DNA of 62,418 nucleotides from CAYJPA01 sp964371945 (lineage in GTDB: Bacteria; Chloroflexota; Chloroflexia; Thermomicrobiales; UBA6265), in NCBI GenBank assembly GCA_964371945.1, contig CAYJPA010000024.1, positions 1 to 62,418 of the forward strand, read 5' to 3'. Position numbers and translations under genes: made by a program. The notes below the pieces were generated by a model, which was given only the letters and a program-made list of their open reading frames with translations, was not told where the DNA came from and ran no database searches. Positions 61,712 through 62,418 of the stretch are shown in pieces. Numbering within the stretch: position 1 is the stretch's first letter; each line of letters opens with the position of its first letter.

Positions 61712-62267
61712 AGCATTCAATGCGGTCCCATTCCTTCAGGTTCGAGGAGATTACGGTATCCGCTCTCTTTGGGATCACTATCTGCAACAGGATAATCGCG
61801 CCGTTGACCGTTTCAGTAGCCGGTACCGGAATTATCGCCCCAACGAGGTCGCTACCGCGAAAGCCGCGACTTTTAGCCGGGGGGGAGAGATTCAGTTGTT
61901 GATTGCTGGGAGGTGACCCTATACCAGCTGTCGGGAGACTGGTGGTGTCGTCGGAGGTGTCTGTTCCATTGTCGCTCGCATCGACAACGATAACCGTGCC
62001 AACTATATCGGGATGGATCTGAAGGTGGTAGCCAGGGGTGCCCGGCGTATCGAAGGTGACGCTGAAGGAATCGCCGGATGCGAGATCTCCCGAGTCGAAC
62101 TCGCCATCATCCGCCGTGACCGTGTGGGAGACCGCGCCGTCATTCGACCAGGTAACGGTCGAGCCGACCACGACCGTGATCGTGGCGGAACAAAACGCAA
62201 AATCGACGATGCTGACCGATGAATCTTGCGCGCCGGCAGGAGAGCTGCCGGAAAATAATGCCGATGC
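61626..62267 (-). pseudogene. Cupredoxin (plastocyanin-like) gene truncated at its 5' end by an IS630 element
   Basis: The frame reads SIVDFAFCSATITVVVG, TVTWSNDGAVSHTVTADDG and TPGYHLQIHPDIVGTVIVV, a plastocyanin-like copper domain. The copper-ligand cysteine of the usual YHCxxHP is leucine here. LPTAG near residue 180 looks like a decayed LPxTG anchor. The upstream part of the frame is the transposon end, so the signal peptide is lost. The 3' end overlaps the start of the AttH-like gene by 86 nt, suggesting a further lesion after the anchor motif; a run of seven C at about 61885 is a candidate. Confidence 0.6.
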
Positions 62268-62290
62268 TAGTGTTGTGTCCCGTGCTAGGG

Positions 62291-62319
62291 TTGACTTACG
62301 GTGATCGCTATGGTAGACT
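62291..62319 (+). promoter_or_regulatory. Transposase promoter
   Basis: TTGACT (62291-62296) and TAGACT (62314-62319) with 17-bp spacing, immediately upstream of the transposase ATG. Confidence 0.55.
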
Positions 62320-62325
62320 GTCGTC

Positions 62326-62418
62326 ATGACAAGGCGATCAGGGGTGGTGACAGTCTCAGCAGGTGATGTGGTCGAGTTGGAGCGGCTGGTCCGCTCCGGC
62401 AAGACCGAGCAACGGGTC
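62326..62418 (+). CDS. IS630-family transposase, N-terminal fragment (runs off the window)
   Basis: The 31 codons read MTRRSGVVTVSAGDVVELER then LVRSGKTEQRV, matching the N-terminal helix-turn-helix region of IS630 transposases (typically ELERLVRSGKT). The DDE domain lies beyond the end. Overlaps, on the opposite strand, the fused frame of the broken cupredoxin. Confidence 0.7.
   Translation, partial: MTRRSGVVTVSAGDVVELERLVRSGKTEQRV

Larger units (their letters stand above)
62268..62418 (+). mobile_element. Left end of an IS630-family insertion sequence
   Basis: The junction is inferred at a TA dinucleotide (62268-62269), where the cupredoxin signal peptide breaks off. IS630/Tc1-type elements insert at TA. 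The outer end would begin GTGTTGTGTCCCG. Inside lie a promoter and the transposase start. The right end is outside the window. Confidence 0.55.

Overview
The window reads as a chromosomal piece of a GC-rich, free-living bacterium. My best guess is Chloroflexota close to Thermomicrobia. This is inference from gene content: an XPB-type repair helicase with two large helicase-associated partners, threonine/proline-rich secreted proteins, LPxTG-type surface anchoring, ATP-dependent PEP carboxykinase, a luciferase-like monooxygenase and a Uma2 nuclease. No rRNA, tRNA or CRISPR array was found.

Layout. 0-3.1 kb: a sugar ABC importer (two permeases and the ATPase; the binding protein must lie upstream). 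3.2-4.5 kb: a transposase remnant and an orphan gene. 4.6-8.3 kb: an FTR1-type iron permease with a secreted partner. 8.5-11.8 kb: a PAS-GGDEF-EAL protein. 11.8-16.8 kb: small metabolic genes (LLM oxidoreductase, HAD phosphatase, MOSC protein, Uma2 nuclease, SDR) and a membrane protein. 16.9-27.8 kb: a broken SnoaL gene, acetyltransferases, two M50 site-2-type proteases, a one-cysteine Tpx-like peroxidase, methyltransferases, an aldo/keto reductase and a DUF2156 protein. 28.1-31.4 kb: a second, membrane-anchored GGDEF-EAL protein. 31.5-35.9 kb: a methyltransferase, an M24 peptidase, a secreted beta-sandwich protein and pckA.

35.9-39.3 kb is the most unusual stretch. A 166-bp-period tandem array is followed by a cassette of a HipA-like kinase (frameshifted) and a DUF3037 protein. 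The cassette is bracketed by two diverged copies of one interspersed repeat. After it come a Tat-exported SH3b protein and a broken cupin gene (39.4-41 kb), then the three-gene XPB operon (41-47.3 kb), acs, a second DUF6159-like membrane protein, an FAD sugar-lactone oxidase and a DEAD-box helicase with a zinc-ribbon tail. 53.9-62.4 kb is mostly membrane and envelope: a nonsense-interrupted PAP2 phosphatase, a 972-residue CAP-domain exoprotein, a YihY/BrkB protein, an LPNTG-anchored repeat protein, an AttH/CrtC-like secreted protein, and a cupredoxin gene apparently cut by an IS630-family element whose transposase runs off the end.

Several genes carry a single disabling lesion (in-frame stops near 17227, 40790 and 53990; a frameshift near 37496). 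This is either ongoing pseudogenisation or residual sequencing error; read-level checking would separate the two.
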